Positions 31,571-42,374 of a stretch of 64,000 bases of DNA are shown here, piece by piece. The stretch lies in contig MU004199.1 of assembly GCA_010093605.1 (NCBI GenBank), positions 813,609-877,608 of the forward strand, written 5' to 3'. Source of the stretch: Lophium mytilinum. Its lineage: Eukaryota; Ascomycota; Dothideomycetes; Mytilinidiales; Mytilinidiaceae. The position numbers were made by a program, and so were the translations under genes. How positions within the stretch are numbered: position 1 is the stretch's first letter; each line of letters starts with the position of its first letter. A model generated the notes under the pieces. The model was given only the letters and a program-made list of their open reading frames with translations. It searched no databases and had not been told where the DNA came from.

Positions 31571-34347
31571 AGCAATATCTCAACGGCAGCTAGGGCCGTC
31601 AGACGTTCCAACGGCCGGGCCTGAGCAGGATGATCCCAAAAGCCAGACCGCGGAGATAAAAAGACAGAGGGAATGAATGAAAATGACCACAGACACACCC
31701 TTCATGCCCGTAGCCCCTTGCGCACGCCAGCATGAATTTGGCAGCCTAATTCGGGAACGCCAGATTCGTGAGATCGAGATGCTTGCGCGCGCCGTGACTC
31801 GAAGCAGTCCCATCACGGAAGATGCGCACCCCACGCCCCCAGCGCTCACGCAGGCTCCTGGGATATCCACCTGTTACCCAGGTCGCGTGGCAGTCAATAC
31901 TCCGTGCTCTTGTGGATGCTGTCTGACTGCGAGGCCGTGACGGTGCTGGCGTTCTTTTGAAATAAGACTTGCGCATCTTGCTGGGAATATCAAAAGCTGT
32001 AGTTTCTTGCACTATCACAATGCCAAAGTCGCCGGGCCGCGGAATGCCTACGGTCAGCTTGTTGTCTTTCGAAGCCGTCTACCTATGACTTGAAGTCAAC
32101 CTAAGTGCCCGGGCCGAAGTTCGTCCGATGCGCCTTTCCTGCTTGGGAACAGCGGTACTTGCGAACGAACCCGCCTCAATTCAATCTGGGATTTTCTCTT
32201 TCATCCTTCCTCTTTTATTACTCACATGGTTTATAACATGCGCGAACTTGTAAGCAGGGTTCATCACAGTTTGCGCTGGGCAAAATGATCTTTGGACTGG
32301 GATCCAGCTTTTCGGGGGTTGACAACCCAAAGCCTATCCTTACGACTCACGTCCTCACAAGGCGATGGATCTTTACACTTTGCAAATTGCAAGGAGAACC
32401 ATGTTCCTGAACAAACGCATTCATACATCATCAGCCCATCCTAATTTCCGGTCCCTATTGACACAATAATGACTCGCAATAACCCATCCCAAATCGAGCA
32501 TAATCCTTTCTATTATTGGCACAGGATCCGTACAGGTATCGGAAAGGGATTCGAGTCGTTGGATTTGGGTAGCCGCCGGGCCGACACGGTGACCCGCGTA
32601 GCAAAGTCCGTGCGGGACTAGAGATTTACAAGGAATCGGAGCCTGATCTTACTACTTTATTCGTACGACGATTCATACGAGGATGATCTTACTGCTGTAG
32701 CCTGCACTATATGTCGCTCAGGAGTAGCCAAGATGGAGGTGCCATGTAAGCAGTCATCAAAGACTACCACTAAATCTAAATTAAACCATCACGCACTGCT
32801 GCGGTGCAGTCCTCGCTGCATGCGACTTCAGGTTTACATACGTTTGTACATCTATTACACCTACACTTAACACCGTGCTTATCCTAGCGCCACCAACGCA
32901 GAACACGCTGGCAGCACCGCTAATCGCCAGCCTTACACGCCGGTTTGCCCTCAAACTCGAAGTCAAACCAGAAACCGCGCTTGCAGCTAGCAACCTAAAT
33001 CCCACAATACCTAGCCAGCCTTCACGCTGGGTGGAGAAAAAGTGGCCCGCTCAAAAAGCCCTCTCATACAACTGTCTGCATGTGCATGAAATGCTTCAAC
33101 GGCTTCCAAACTGGCCCAGGGTGAAGCGCTTCCATCACGCTCAATTTTTCAAGACTGCATTCAAGTGCCGCAAGCAGTGGCATACACGTAAAGACAGAAG
33201 AGGACAGTTTGGAGTGTGCAACTTCTTCCTTGCCCCGCGTGGTGGCCTCCAAAAAGTAGCTGCATATCTAGGCACCCGCGCCAGCAACAACATGCTCAAT
33301 CCAATCCAGGTAATGCCTGATCCCTTCCACATGCACAAAAAACAAGGCCACCACAGGAACGTGGACATGCTGGCAAAAGAAATAAGCATATCGCCCATCA
33401 AACGGAGCGTCCCGCACCCATTCCTCAGGTACAGATCTACGAAAAGCAAACTCCAAAGGTCCCCCAATTGCTTGCCCGCGGACCACAGATACAATCATCA
33501 TACATATATGCAATGCTCCCATCGCCAAACATGACTGCATAATCTACCAAAACGCCCCAACCCAAATCGGCAGCCCAAAAAAGTAATACGATCCCACCAA
33601 CGATCCATGGCTTAGATTTCGCACCACTCACAATTGCGCTTTAATGCTTGTCCTCGACACGGCCTGATCGGCCCCCCGAAAAATGGATGCGCCGCACGAC
33701 CTCAAAAATTCGGGATCCCGTACATTACCAAATCCACCAACCCCGCAATCCTGAACTGTGCCTGTTGTACAACAGACCGCACACCACAGCACCTGCTACA
33801 GACGCACAGCAGTCACAGACGGAAAAAATGCTTAGAGGCTGCGGTGCCCTCGCATCAAGAAGCGAACATGCCTAACGGTGCCTACCTGCTTACCTGCCGT
33901 ACCTTAACACGACACACGGCAAGCCGAAGAACCATCTTCGGGACCGGTATTCCGATCCCGACGGGGGCCAATCTACGAAGTACCAACTGCTCAATCACGG
34001 GCAAGGTGGACAAATTAACCCAATGCATAGTGCATTGCGAGCAGGAATCGCGATCGGCCGCATGGTGGCAACCGGCAACAGTATGGACCTCGGGAGGCAC
34101 AGTAAGTACTGTACATCTACAGATCGCCACAGCTGCAAGATCCCAACACTACTGTCGTATCAACACTACCACAAGGATCTTGAACACTCTAACAAGGTTT
34201 ATCCACACTACTAACCAGGGCCCTCAACTCGAAGGAGTTCGTTCACTCGCCTACTTTACCCGGATCGGGCCGCTCTAACTCGAAAAACGCGGCGTAACAC
34301 ATATCGCCGGCTTGCATCGATCGTCGCGGGAAGCGTTGCATACACGC
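31571..34347. other. Gene-poor region
   Basis: 2.8 kb without a supported gene. Overlapping ORFs occur on both strands around 32875-33630. The minus-strand ones are hydrophobic, including one that starts with ATG at 33540 (90 aa). Frames change and no family is recognisable, so they could be remnants of a membrane-protein gene or chance. A 50-codon ORF at 32469 (+) has no features. Confidence 0.35.
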
Positions 34348-34443
34348 CTTGCAGCGACAATCCTGCAGACCTTGCAGCGAACAATCCTGTAGAACTTGCA
34401 GCGACAATCCTGCACAACTTGCAGCGAACAATCCTGCCAGACG
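34348..34443. repeat. Minisatellite, four units of 23-24 bp
   Basis: Four tandem, slightly variable units beginning CTTGCAGCGACAATCCTG or CTTGCAGCGAACAATCCTG, alternating 23 and 24 bp. Non-coding. Confidence 0.8.
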
Positions 34444-35303
34444 TGCAGCACTCCAAGACCGCTGTTTCGCTTACTTTACCCGTATCCAGGTAAAATCAAT
34501 CTAGAACGATTGAGTAGCACACACAGAAACCCGGGATGCAGCGCAGGGGGACTTGGAATATCTCACACGCACGTGTCACCAAAAGCGCAAACCCGTAACC
34601 ACACGCTCTCCGCGAGAAGGGAAGAAGTTGTCATGATTTAGTCGTGGTTGCGCAAGATAGTTCTCCCCCGGCTTCCAGATACACAGCACGCTGACTGCCG
34701 CGACGTCCCCCGTTTCCTACCATCCCAACCCAACCCATTCCTCGGCACCATTCCCAAAAGCCGCTTTCAACAAGAGACCGAGAGAGACAGAGATAGTTCC
34801 CCCCAAACATTCCGAGTCGCCTGTCCTACCCAGTCCCAATGATACCAATCCGCTAATCCATCAGACTCCATTCTGTTCAGCCTTTCGCTGCTCGGCACCG
34901 TACATGAATTTGGTGCCCCCGTCCATAAATGCATTTGACATTCTCCCCACTCCGACCCAACTCGCTCCAGATCCGAAAAACACCCGATGCCGACAACGCC
35001 TTGCGCTTCGTAAAAGACAATGAAAGAGATTCGACAATGGCAAAAAAAAGATGGTGCAGATAGCTTAGAGACGCCGCTTCGAGGTGCAAAGACCACATGT
35101 GTGAAAGGAAAATGCTGTTCCAAATTTCAAAACTTACAAGAAAGTAAAAATATCGTCTCAAGGTGTTTAGTTGTGTAGTGAAAGGAGTATAACAGACCTG
35201 TTCGTAGACCATTTCGATGCTACACGGATAGAGTGAAAACTTCGGTGTCGACGACGAATGCCGGCAACATGAAAGTTATGTGACGTTCTTAAGTGGAGAT
35301 TGA
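34444..35303. other. 3' flank of the RING gene
   Basis: 860 bp with no supported gene. Short ORFs on both strands only. Confidence 0.4.
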
Positions 35304-37374
35304 CTAGGATACGGTCGATGGCCTCAGATTTGGCAGGGTGTCGGCATCGGCGACCTCGGATTGATCAGCCGACTTTTCGTCCACCCCTTGACCTCTGCAA
35401 AGAGGGCAGGAGTTTCGGCCTGTTGTGAGCCACTATAGCAAAGACTATTAGTTCTGACCATAACGCCAGAAGGAAGAACGGGAAACATACCTGATCGATA
35501 CACTCCCGGTGGAACAGATGTCCACACTTGATTAGATTTCTTGCTTCCTGCCCAACTTCGAAGTCGCACAGGCAAACCAGGCACCGTGCTTCCGGCGAAA
35601 TGTCGATGCTCTCGAAACCATCTGTAGATTGAGCAACCAAGTTTCCAGCAGTACCACGTATCCAGTATAGCCCCGGTGCAGAGGCAACGTCATCTTCACT
35701 CGCGACAGGCGGCTTGGCCGGTCCCAACAATGCAGATAGAAGCAGCATGTCTTCGTATGTGGGCGAGTCGGTGAAAAGGCTAGGGGTGGTCAAGATCGGG
35801 TGATTTTCGGGATAGCTACCACCCAAGACGTAGATGATCCAGCTTCGTGCCCCTTCTCCAGGGGTATGATCTGGCTCCACGACACCATTCCTTCTCGAAG
35901 CACCAGATCCAAAACGCGTGAAGTCGGACTCGCTTAATCGACGCTGTCGAGGGGTGCGCTGTTGAGACTGCGGCTCTTCTGCGGTGGCCTCAAGACTCGA
36001 TCCGGTAGGTCTTCGTGCAAGACTACCCCGCCGAGAAGGAACAGTTGAATGGACAGACGGGGGCGTGGAGGCTGCCGAGAGTGCTGGAGTATTGGTACCT
36101 GACGAGACGGCTGACAGACCAGCACTAGCAGGAGTAGAAGGGGGAGGAAGTGGACCCGAAGGAGAGTCAGTAAACGTGGACCAAGGCCGAGGTCGTTCTG
36201 GAGATCGATGATGCCTTTGGCTGTCGTAGCCAGCTGGGAAGGTGTTCATACCCCCTAAAGAAGCCCGACGTCGGTGGCTGAATCTAGTGCTATTCTGGGG
36301 CTGCCGTAGGATACCATCAATTGTGTTTTCGCCGGATGGAGAAGCTAAGGGGGTTGGAAAGGTGGAGAGAGCATCAAGGAATGGTGGGATATTGTCGTCC
36401 AGGGGAGAACCGCTGCCCGGGTTGATGGATCGAATTCCAACGATTATTATAGGAACCATACGTCCATCAGGTCCGTCGTCATCGCTAGCCCGACTTTCGG
36501 GAGACCCCATGCCACTGCTCCGACTGCTTGTCGACCTCATATGTCCTTCATTCCTGCGGTTTGTTGTTGATGATCCAAATCTGAACATGCGAAAGAAGTT
36601 CAGAGGTGCCGGGCCTGCCCCTGGTGTATTAGCCCCATCCTCGTTTTCATTACTGCTTTGCCTCAGGGCCGAAGCTATCCTGCCGCTTTGCAGGGCCTGT
36701 AAGAAACTGTCGAATGTCCCATCCTCGCCATCCCCAGCAACATTTCGGGCTTCTGAAACAGCCCTATGGTCATCACCCATCAGAGATGCTGCAGTTGCGG
36801 CTGCTGCCACGGATAATAGCCGTGATAGCATGGCTGCCTGATCTTCTTCACGGCCTTGAAGCGGTGATCTCCGTCGTCTCAACTGACTTGTCATGCTCCG
36901 TATTCCTCTGTCTGGCCTGAGCGATGATAGTCTGTCTGACATGGACGCAGTCCTCGAGAGGTCACGTCGCGGGGAGGAGAGGCGGGGTAACTCGAGATTA
37001 TTGGGAATCTGTTCGAAGTTGAGATCCAGGTCTGGCACCTGGACGTGCGGCAGCAAGCCTCGTTCGGTGGCGGCATGTCGAGGGGTACTGGGGCGGCGAT
37101 AAAAAGGGTAGGAAGGAGCAGATATAGAGTCGAAGGCGGGTTCGGTGCGAGGTCGGGTGGTGCTGCGGCGGTGAAAGAGGCTTGGGATGGAAGCGTAGAG
37201 GGAGGATCGGGTCCTTGTCATCCGCGAGGGGCGACGGGCGAGGTCGGTAGCGTAGGTAGATGAGCCAGCATCTGATGCAAGCGCTGGGCGGTCTGGTAGC
37301 ACCCACGAGGCAGGGCGACTTCTGCTGCGGCGCTCGGGGGCGTCAGCCGCACCTCGAGAGCTGGCTTGGCCCAT
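35304..37374 (-). CDS. RING-H2 finger protein, probable E3 ubiquitin ligase, 670 aa
   Basis: Two exons, 37374-35491 and 35432-35304. Residues 1-590 are mostly disordered and Ser/Arg/Pro-rich. They begin MGQASSRGAA, so Gly2 is a possible N-myristoylation site. One conserved-looking stretch is WIIYVLGGSYPENHPIL, near residue 525. The RING-H2 domain is at the C-terminus: C598-x2-C601, C617-x-H619, H622-x2-C625, then, after the intron, WLTTGRNSCPLCRG supplies C637 and C640. Without removing the 58 bp intron the frame stays open for 41 codons but loses the last CxxC pair, so the splice is required for a complete RING. RING-H2 proteins recruit E2 enzymes. Substrate unknown. Divergent from the Rrn11-like gene. 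Confidence 0.87.
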
Positions 37375-37705
37375 CTCGGAGGAGCAGCGTGGTGTTGAGG
37401 AGGCGGAAGAGGGTGGTGAGGGGGTGGTCGTGGTCGTGAGGTGTTGAGTGCAGGCTGATGTTCCAAGAACTGGACGGGATGATGAAGCGCTAGACGCTGG
37501 TCACGTGCAGCAGAGTTGTGAGGTGGGATGACCAGGGCTGAGAAAGGTTGCTCATCGCTGACTGACAGCTGCCACCCGATTTCTTCTGCTTTTTGTCTGC
37601 TACCGCTCGAGCCATCACCATATGTACATGTGCACCGCAACGGAATAACCGCTGCGTCTGGATCTCTGCCACGCGCTGGGACCACGGCCAGTCTCTATTG
37701 GAAAC
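37375..37705. promoter_or_regulatory. Divergent promoter region of the RING and Rrn11-like genes
   Basis: 331 bp between two divergent ATGs, so regulatory sequences are probably shared. I see no specific operator. The minus-strand ORFs crossing it are not supported. Confidence 0.5.
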
Positions 37706-39082
37706 ATGCAGTACTTTGTCCCGCCCTTCGACAGTAGCCGGCAAACGACACATTCACTGCGCGCCAGCCGCTACCAGAAGCTCCATACTAGCGGCCGGAA
37801 GAGGAAACGGCACGAGGACGACGAAGACCCTCCAGAATCTCCAGATGATAGCACTGACGCGGGTGCGACCTCAAACACGCAATCACCCAGTGCCAGGGCT
37901 TCAGTTGCGTCCTTGAGCGCTGCAGAAACAGCCCAGCTGCGTGTCGCAGGCCTACTCCCCCACGAAGGTTTCCAGGCGCCCAAGAAACCATTCCCACATG
38001 CACCTCTACCCTCCAAGCTTCCGGGATCTAGGACTACCGCTGCACATGTGCAGAGAGAGCTTGCGGCGCTGAAGCCGCCGTTGTATGCTGTGGCGGCGGC
38101 CAAGGCTACGCAGCGTGTCGACGGTGTCGGCCAGCAGGATACGCTACGGCAAACCCATATTGGCAATCTCACCACCATGCTGCACCGCTGTTTGCTTGAG
38201 GGAGATTACGAGCGTGCCGGCAGAGCTTGGGGCATGCTGTTGAGATCCCATGCCCGCGGCAGACCAATAGACGTGCGCCATAACGGACGTTGGGCGATTG
38301 GTGCTGAGATCCACCTGCAACGCAATCGCATCTCGAGACAGTCTCAGCCAGACGAGCACGTTGAAGATTCTGACAGCATCCAGTCTCAGACGGATCGGCA
38401 CCCTGCCAGCACTGAGGAGGACATTTTCAGTGAGGAGGGCTTCAGACAAGCGCGCCACTACTACGATCTGTTGATATTGCAATACCCGGCTCGTAAAATG
38501 CACGCGCACGCCGTCAACCAGGGTCACTTCTACCCTGCCATGTTTTCGCTATGGATCTACGAAGTCTCGCAGCAGAGCAAGATTGCCAAAGAACGTCTAA
38601 AATCCGCTCCCCATTCTTCCAAGTCTCATTCAAGAGGGTCCGACGATTCCGATATGGATGAGTCTGATCACAAGAGCGACGTTGTCGGTCACGATAATAG
38701 ATCACTCAATGGCTTTCCTTCGGATGAGGAACGGCAGATTATGGTTGTAGAAATGAAGCGTGCAAGGGAAATAGCCGAGCGTCTCGATCAGCTTCTCGGC
38801 GCGCCACCATTCGACAAGAGACCAGACCTCCTCCGACTTCGAGAAATGGTGGCACGATGGGTTGGTGATCTGATATATCAAGACGACCCAGGTCCGGGCC
38901 CGATGGATGAGGACGGAATGGAATACAACTCTTTTTCCGATCACAGCGACGCATATGAAACGTTTATAGATTCAGTCTCTCGGTTCGAAGAAGGCCCGCT
39001 TCCTGCAGACAGGCACAGTGAAGAGGACGGCACCCAGGATTCCCACCGCGCTACAGAATATAGTGCACTTGTCTGGAACTGA
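37706..39082 (+). CDS. Rrn11-like RNA polymerase I core-factor subunit
   Basis: Single exon, 458 aa. The N-terminus has a basic nuclear-localisation-like patch (GRKRKRHEDDEDPPESPDD) followed by a Ser-rich acidic linker. The conserved part is the TPR-like helix pair NLTTMLHRCLLEGDYERAGR and AWGMLLRSHARG around residues 153-185, which matches my memory of fungal Rrn11 proteins (Pol I transcription initiation at rDNA, with Rrn6 and Rrn7). A further helical block holds EEGFRQARHYYDLLILQYPA, and a Ser/Asp/Glu-rich C-terminus follows. The identification rests on the helix signature and layout, not on a unique motif. Another TPR-type nuclear protein is the alternative. Confidence 0.65.
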   Translation: MQYFVPPFDSSRQTTHSLRASRYQKLHTSGRKRKRHEDDEDPPESPDDSTDAGATSNTQSPSARASVASLSAAETAQLRVAGLLPHEGFQAPKKPFPHAPLPSKLPGSRTTAAHVQRELAALKPPLYAVAAAKATQRVDGVGQQDTLRQTHIGNLTTMLHRCLLEGDYERAGRAWGMLLRSHARGRPIDVRHNGRWAIGAEIHLQRNRISRQSQPDEHVEDSDSIQSQTDRHPASTEEDIFSEEGFRQARHYYDLLILQYPARKMHAHAVNQGHFYPAMFSLWIYEVSQQSKIAKERLKSAPHSSKSHSRGSDDSDMDESDHKSDVVGHDNRSLNGFPSDEERQIMVVEMKRAREIAERLDQLLGAPPFDKRPDLLRLREMVARWVGDLIYQDDPGPGPMDEDGMEYNSFSDHSDAYETFIDSVSRFEEGPLPADRHSEEDGTQDSHRATEYSALVWN

Positions 39083-40681
39083 ATTAGGCGCCTCGGCAAC
39101 CAAGCTGACAGGTGAAAAATCACACTCAACGTCTATACATAGTCAGCGATGCAGCTTGGCCCTAGCTTGATGCACGTCCAGGTGCACTGTTGGTAAGCTA
39201 GCTGGCCACAGATTCGGGAGCTTTGCGGACGGTATCAAGAAAGGGAAGTTCCCGAACAGCCCACCTGCCGAGAGATCGACCTTGACGCAGAACATAACAC
39301 CGTGCATGACTGACGTCCAACACTACGGCCCACCGGAAGCAAGTCCGCCCTGGAGGTGTGCCACCTATCAAACTCTCTAGATCCGTGCTGGACGCGTTGA
39401 CCCATTGTCCCATCCTGGCTTTCAGGTCCCCGGGTTTCCGGTGGGTCGGTGAATAGATGCTTTCCGGTCCGTTTTATCCCTGCGCCCATCCGGGAGCTAA
39501 AGCTAGCGATATTAAAAGGCGACGATCTTGAGACATGGGAGAGAGGAATCCCAAACCTCAAGCAAGGCTAACCCTCGAGGATTCGTTAGCTTGGGACGCA
39601 ATATCCATACATTTGCAGTGCATAAAGGTTTCAATAACGCCGCTCACGATAATCGGATTCACCGTCTCGGATCTCGGATAGACGATTACCGGCTGACCAC
39701 CTCTCAAGTTCCAACTGTCCGTCTCTACCATTTTTAAACCGCTAGCTGTCGGACCCGGCAGGTGCTTGTCTTGGTTGCGCTCAGCGTTGGCCGGATAATA
39801 TATGCATCACCAAGTATGCATGCATCATTTCCGTCGTCTCGAACCTGAACACTGTAAGCTAGAATGTCCGAAGTTAGGTCTCTTCCTTTAGAAGGACGTA
39901 AACTCGCATGTCTTGAGACCGTTCAATTCTCTAGTCGCCGGTGCATTGATAAGGTTTGAAGTCTCAATAGATCTGCGTGTCGCGATAACGGATATTATGT
40001 GCATCCGTATCACAAACGAAGCAATCCTTAGTTTGTTGGTATCCCTTCCATTTTACCGCTTGAGGTGTCGCGTGCTTCGACACGTCGAAGGTAGGTGCTC
40101 TAGTATTTCCACAATACTAAGTTTTGTAAACATCCCAAATGGGCCTTTCGCCTCTGCCGTCTTCATAAATTTGCTATGTCCCGAAATCGCTATCCAGGAT
40201 TACTCACCTAACACATTCGGCCTCTGGCAAGTTCATAGTCGTCCCTGGTGTTGCCTATTAATTTCATTCGGCGATCAATCGATCTCGAACTCGGATAGCT
40301 TAACCCCAGATCTTGACTTGTACCGAGTTGACGGAAAGCAGGTTTGAACCTAGCAAATATGTAAACTCCTCATATCAATGATCCTAAATCCTAAGCGCTT
40401 CATGTCCATGGCATTGATTTGACGTTGATTGTTGATGTCGCTGCCGCAAGGTCAAGTCGTCCCCATGCGATATCGCAAACGAAAATTACCAGCCTGACCT
40501 CATACTATTGCGTCAGAGAAACCTTCTGCTTTATATGCGAAAGTAAAACGGCGCAGTAAGTACTCTCTGAACTATTGAATCTTAGCGATCCTGGCTTGAT
40601 CGAAAATCTATTTATTTGTTTGAAGAATTTGGCTAAAGTATCACTCCCATAGGCTCGTAGTCCCAACGACATCTACCTCGA
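39083..40681. other. Intergenic region, 1.6 kb
   Basis: No gene supported. The ORFs at 39528-39737 and 39913-40347 have no recognisable features. Confidence 0.4.
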
Positions 40682-41283
40682 ATGGCGCTCAATACTCCTT
40701 CTTGCCTCCCAGTATCTACGAGCGAGGCCCGACGGCCCCTCCTCATCACTGTCGTTCCCGCCGAGCCGGCCGGAAAAAAGTACGAGATAGAAGAGCGAGG
40801 CTCAACGGACACGCCGGGTCATTTCAAAATACACCGTGAGATTCGACAGAAGTTTGGACTCGCTGTCGAGTACCAATTGCCCTTGGGTTCCAACGCGTAC
40901 CGCTTACAGTCCTAGGCCACAAGTCTGGGCACACGGACTTGGCTCCAGTTTGCCCACTCAGCACCACTGTTGGGGGCAGCCTGACTGCTGAGCAGGCAAC
41001 TAGTCAAGAGGCAGTCTAATCTGCACTGCGTGAAGCTTGACATCGCTCTTGAGTATTTGCAATCCTGTGGAGTACCCCAAGCAGTGGCGTACCATTGTGC
41101 CCAGACTTGTGGCCCGTCACTGTATCCCCGGACCGCCCCCACCACGAAACGATCTTTGAAGTAGTACAGCTCACCTTTACAGTACTCGTCCATACGTCTA
41201 GGCACACTGCACGCGAATGCACCATCACTTGGGCGCTATTTTTGAGGCTGGACCCCAATGTCAGTAGTCTGCATCCACCATAA
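40682..41283 (+). pseudogene. ORF of unknown function interrupted by a MITE
   Basis: An ATG-initiated frame runs 75 codons (40682-40906) up to the left border of a MITE. The element's own sequence closes it at TAG three codons in. On the far side, from 41125, the frame that would be contiguous if the element and one TA copy were removed stays open for 52 more codons, to TAA at 41283. The joined frame would be 127 aa. The segment just before the break (FGLAVEYQLPLGSNAYRL) and the one after (SPDRPHHETIFEVVQ) read like ordinary coding sequence. No family recognised, and chance continuity is possible over this length. Confidence 0.5.
40907..41122. mobile_element. MITE family A, copy 2 (TA-flanked)
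   Basis: 216 bp. The left end is CAGTCCTAGGCCACAAGTCT and the right end, in reverse complement, CAGTGACGGGCCACAAGTCT, both continuing GGGCACA. TA occurs at 40905-40906 and 41123-41124. The interior (CACTGTTGGGGGCAGCCTGA, then GTCAAGAGGCAGTCTA) is shared with the copy at 47040. No ORF of its own. Confidence 0.9.
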
Positions 41284-41543
41284 CATCATCGTAGAATCTC
41301 ACAAGCCCGCAGGTGGACCGCGGAGCGATGACGAGAAAGACATCAGTAGCAGTTAGCAGGCACCCTTACTTCAACTCATCCATAGGCCATGATAAATGTG
41401 AGTAGAAAGTTCGTTGGTATATCGACTCCGAAATATCGCCGGCAAATTAAAATTTAGAGAACTACGAGGATTAAATCTTTGTTCAGCATTTGCTTCCTTG
41501 GCGAGGCTCCACCGAAATCCCGACGACATTATCGGAGAGCGAA

Positions 41544-42374
41544 TTATGAACCGCCATTCTCGACATCCTCAACCCTCGCAGCCCCATTCGGCTTATACGG
41601 CGCCTCATCGCCTGAAAGCGCAATCTGCCCATCCACCGGCAGCAGAAACGACGCGCCCCAGACAAGCGTCAACGCAAACACAATCGTAACCAGGGACCCA
41701 AACGTAACCAGCGCCGGAGTCGTGTTCTTCGCATGCAGCGTGATAATCAGCGGCGCGCCGGCCCCGAGATTCGCAAGATAGAACGTAGCCGGGAAAAGCA
41801 CGAACAGCCCAAGCATCGGCTTCCACCCCACCGCGCGTGCCTTCAAATGCGCAGCAGCCACGCTGAAGCACATGACCTGCGCGGCCTCGAGGATGCCGAT
41901 GCAGAGCGGGTAGTTGAAGACGCGGAACACATGCGGGCCCCAGTACTCGTAGGCGCCGCCGTTGATGCCGACCATTTCGAAGACGCAGGAGGTGAGCAGC
42001 TCCACTCCGGCCCACTTGAAGAGGTCGAGGCGGGAGACGCCGTTCGGGATGGCGCGGATCAGGGGGACGGCGACGGAGGCGTAGAGGGTTACGTAGCCGC
42101 TGTATACCCAGATCGGCTGGGGGATGTCGAACGAGGTGAAGAGGGACCAGATACCGGGCGAGTAGAAGTAGAGCATTAGGGATTCGTCGTAGAGGGGCTC
42201 GGCGAAGCCGCCGACGGCGACGGCGAGGACGAGGATGAAGTAGAAGGGGGTTTGCTCTCTCTTCCATAGCAGGCCGGTGTAACCGAGCATCCCGGCCCAT
42301 ATGAGATAGCTGGCGGAGACCAAGATGATTTGCATGGGCTGGGAGAGAGGATGGTCAATTGGGGCTGAAGACAT
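41544..42374 (-). CDS. Polytopic membrane protein of unknown function, 276 aa
   Basis: Single exon from an ATG. About seven hydrophobic segments span residues 15-250 (MQIILVSASYLIWAGMLGYT first, then FYFILVLAVAVGGFAEPLYD, IWVYSGYVTLYASVAVPLIR and others). They are separated by short loops with NGGAYEYWGPHVFRVFNYPL around residue 140. The tail is short, hydrophilic and cytoplasmic. I do not recognise the family. The topology count and conserved aromatic loop suggest an integral membrane enzyme or carrier rather than a channel fragment. Opposite-strand and shifted ORFs are shadows. Confidence 0.8.
   Translation of the reverse strand: MSSAPIDHPLSQPMQIILVSASYLIWAGMLGYTGLLWKREQTPFYFILVLAVAVGGFAEPLYDESLMLYFYSPGIWSLFTSFDIPQPIWVYSGYVTLYASVAVPLIRAIPNGVSRLDLFKWAGVELLTSCVFEMVGINGGAYEYWGPHVFRVFNYPLCIGILEAAQVMCFSVAAAHLKARAVGWKPMLGLFVLFPATFYLANLGAGAPLIITLHAKNTTPALVTFGSLVTIVFALTLVWGASFLLPVDGQIALSGDEAPYKPNGAARVEDVENGGS

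Noticed and set aside
31677-31940. 87-codon plus-strand ORF just beyond the fold-back element
   Set aside because: ATG-initiated but without recognisable features or exon partners.
33141-33631. Hydrophobic minus-strand ORFs that look like parts of a membrane protein
   Set aside because: They lie in different frames, one opens at GTG rather than ATG, and no splice pair joins them into a recognisable family.
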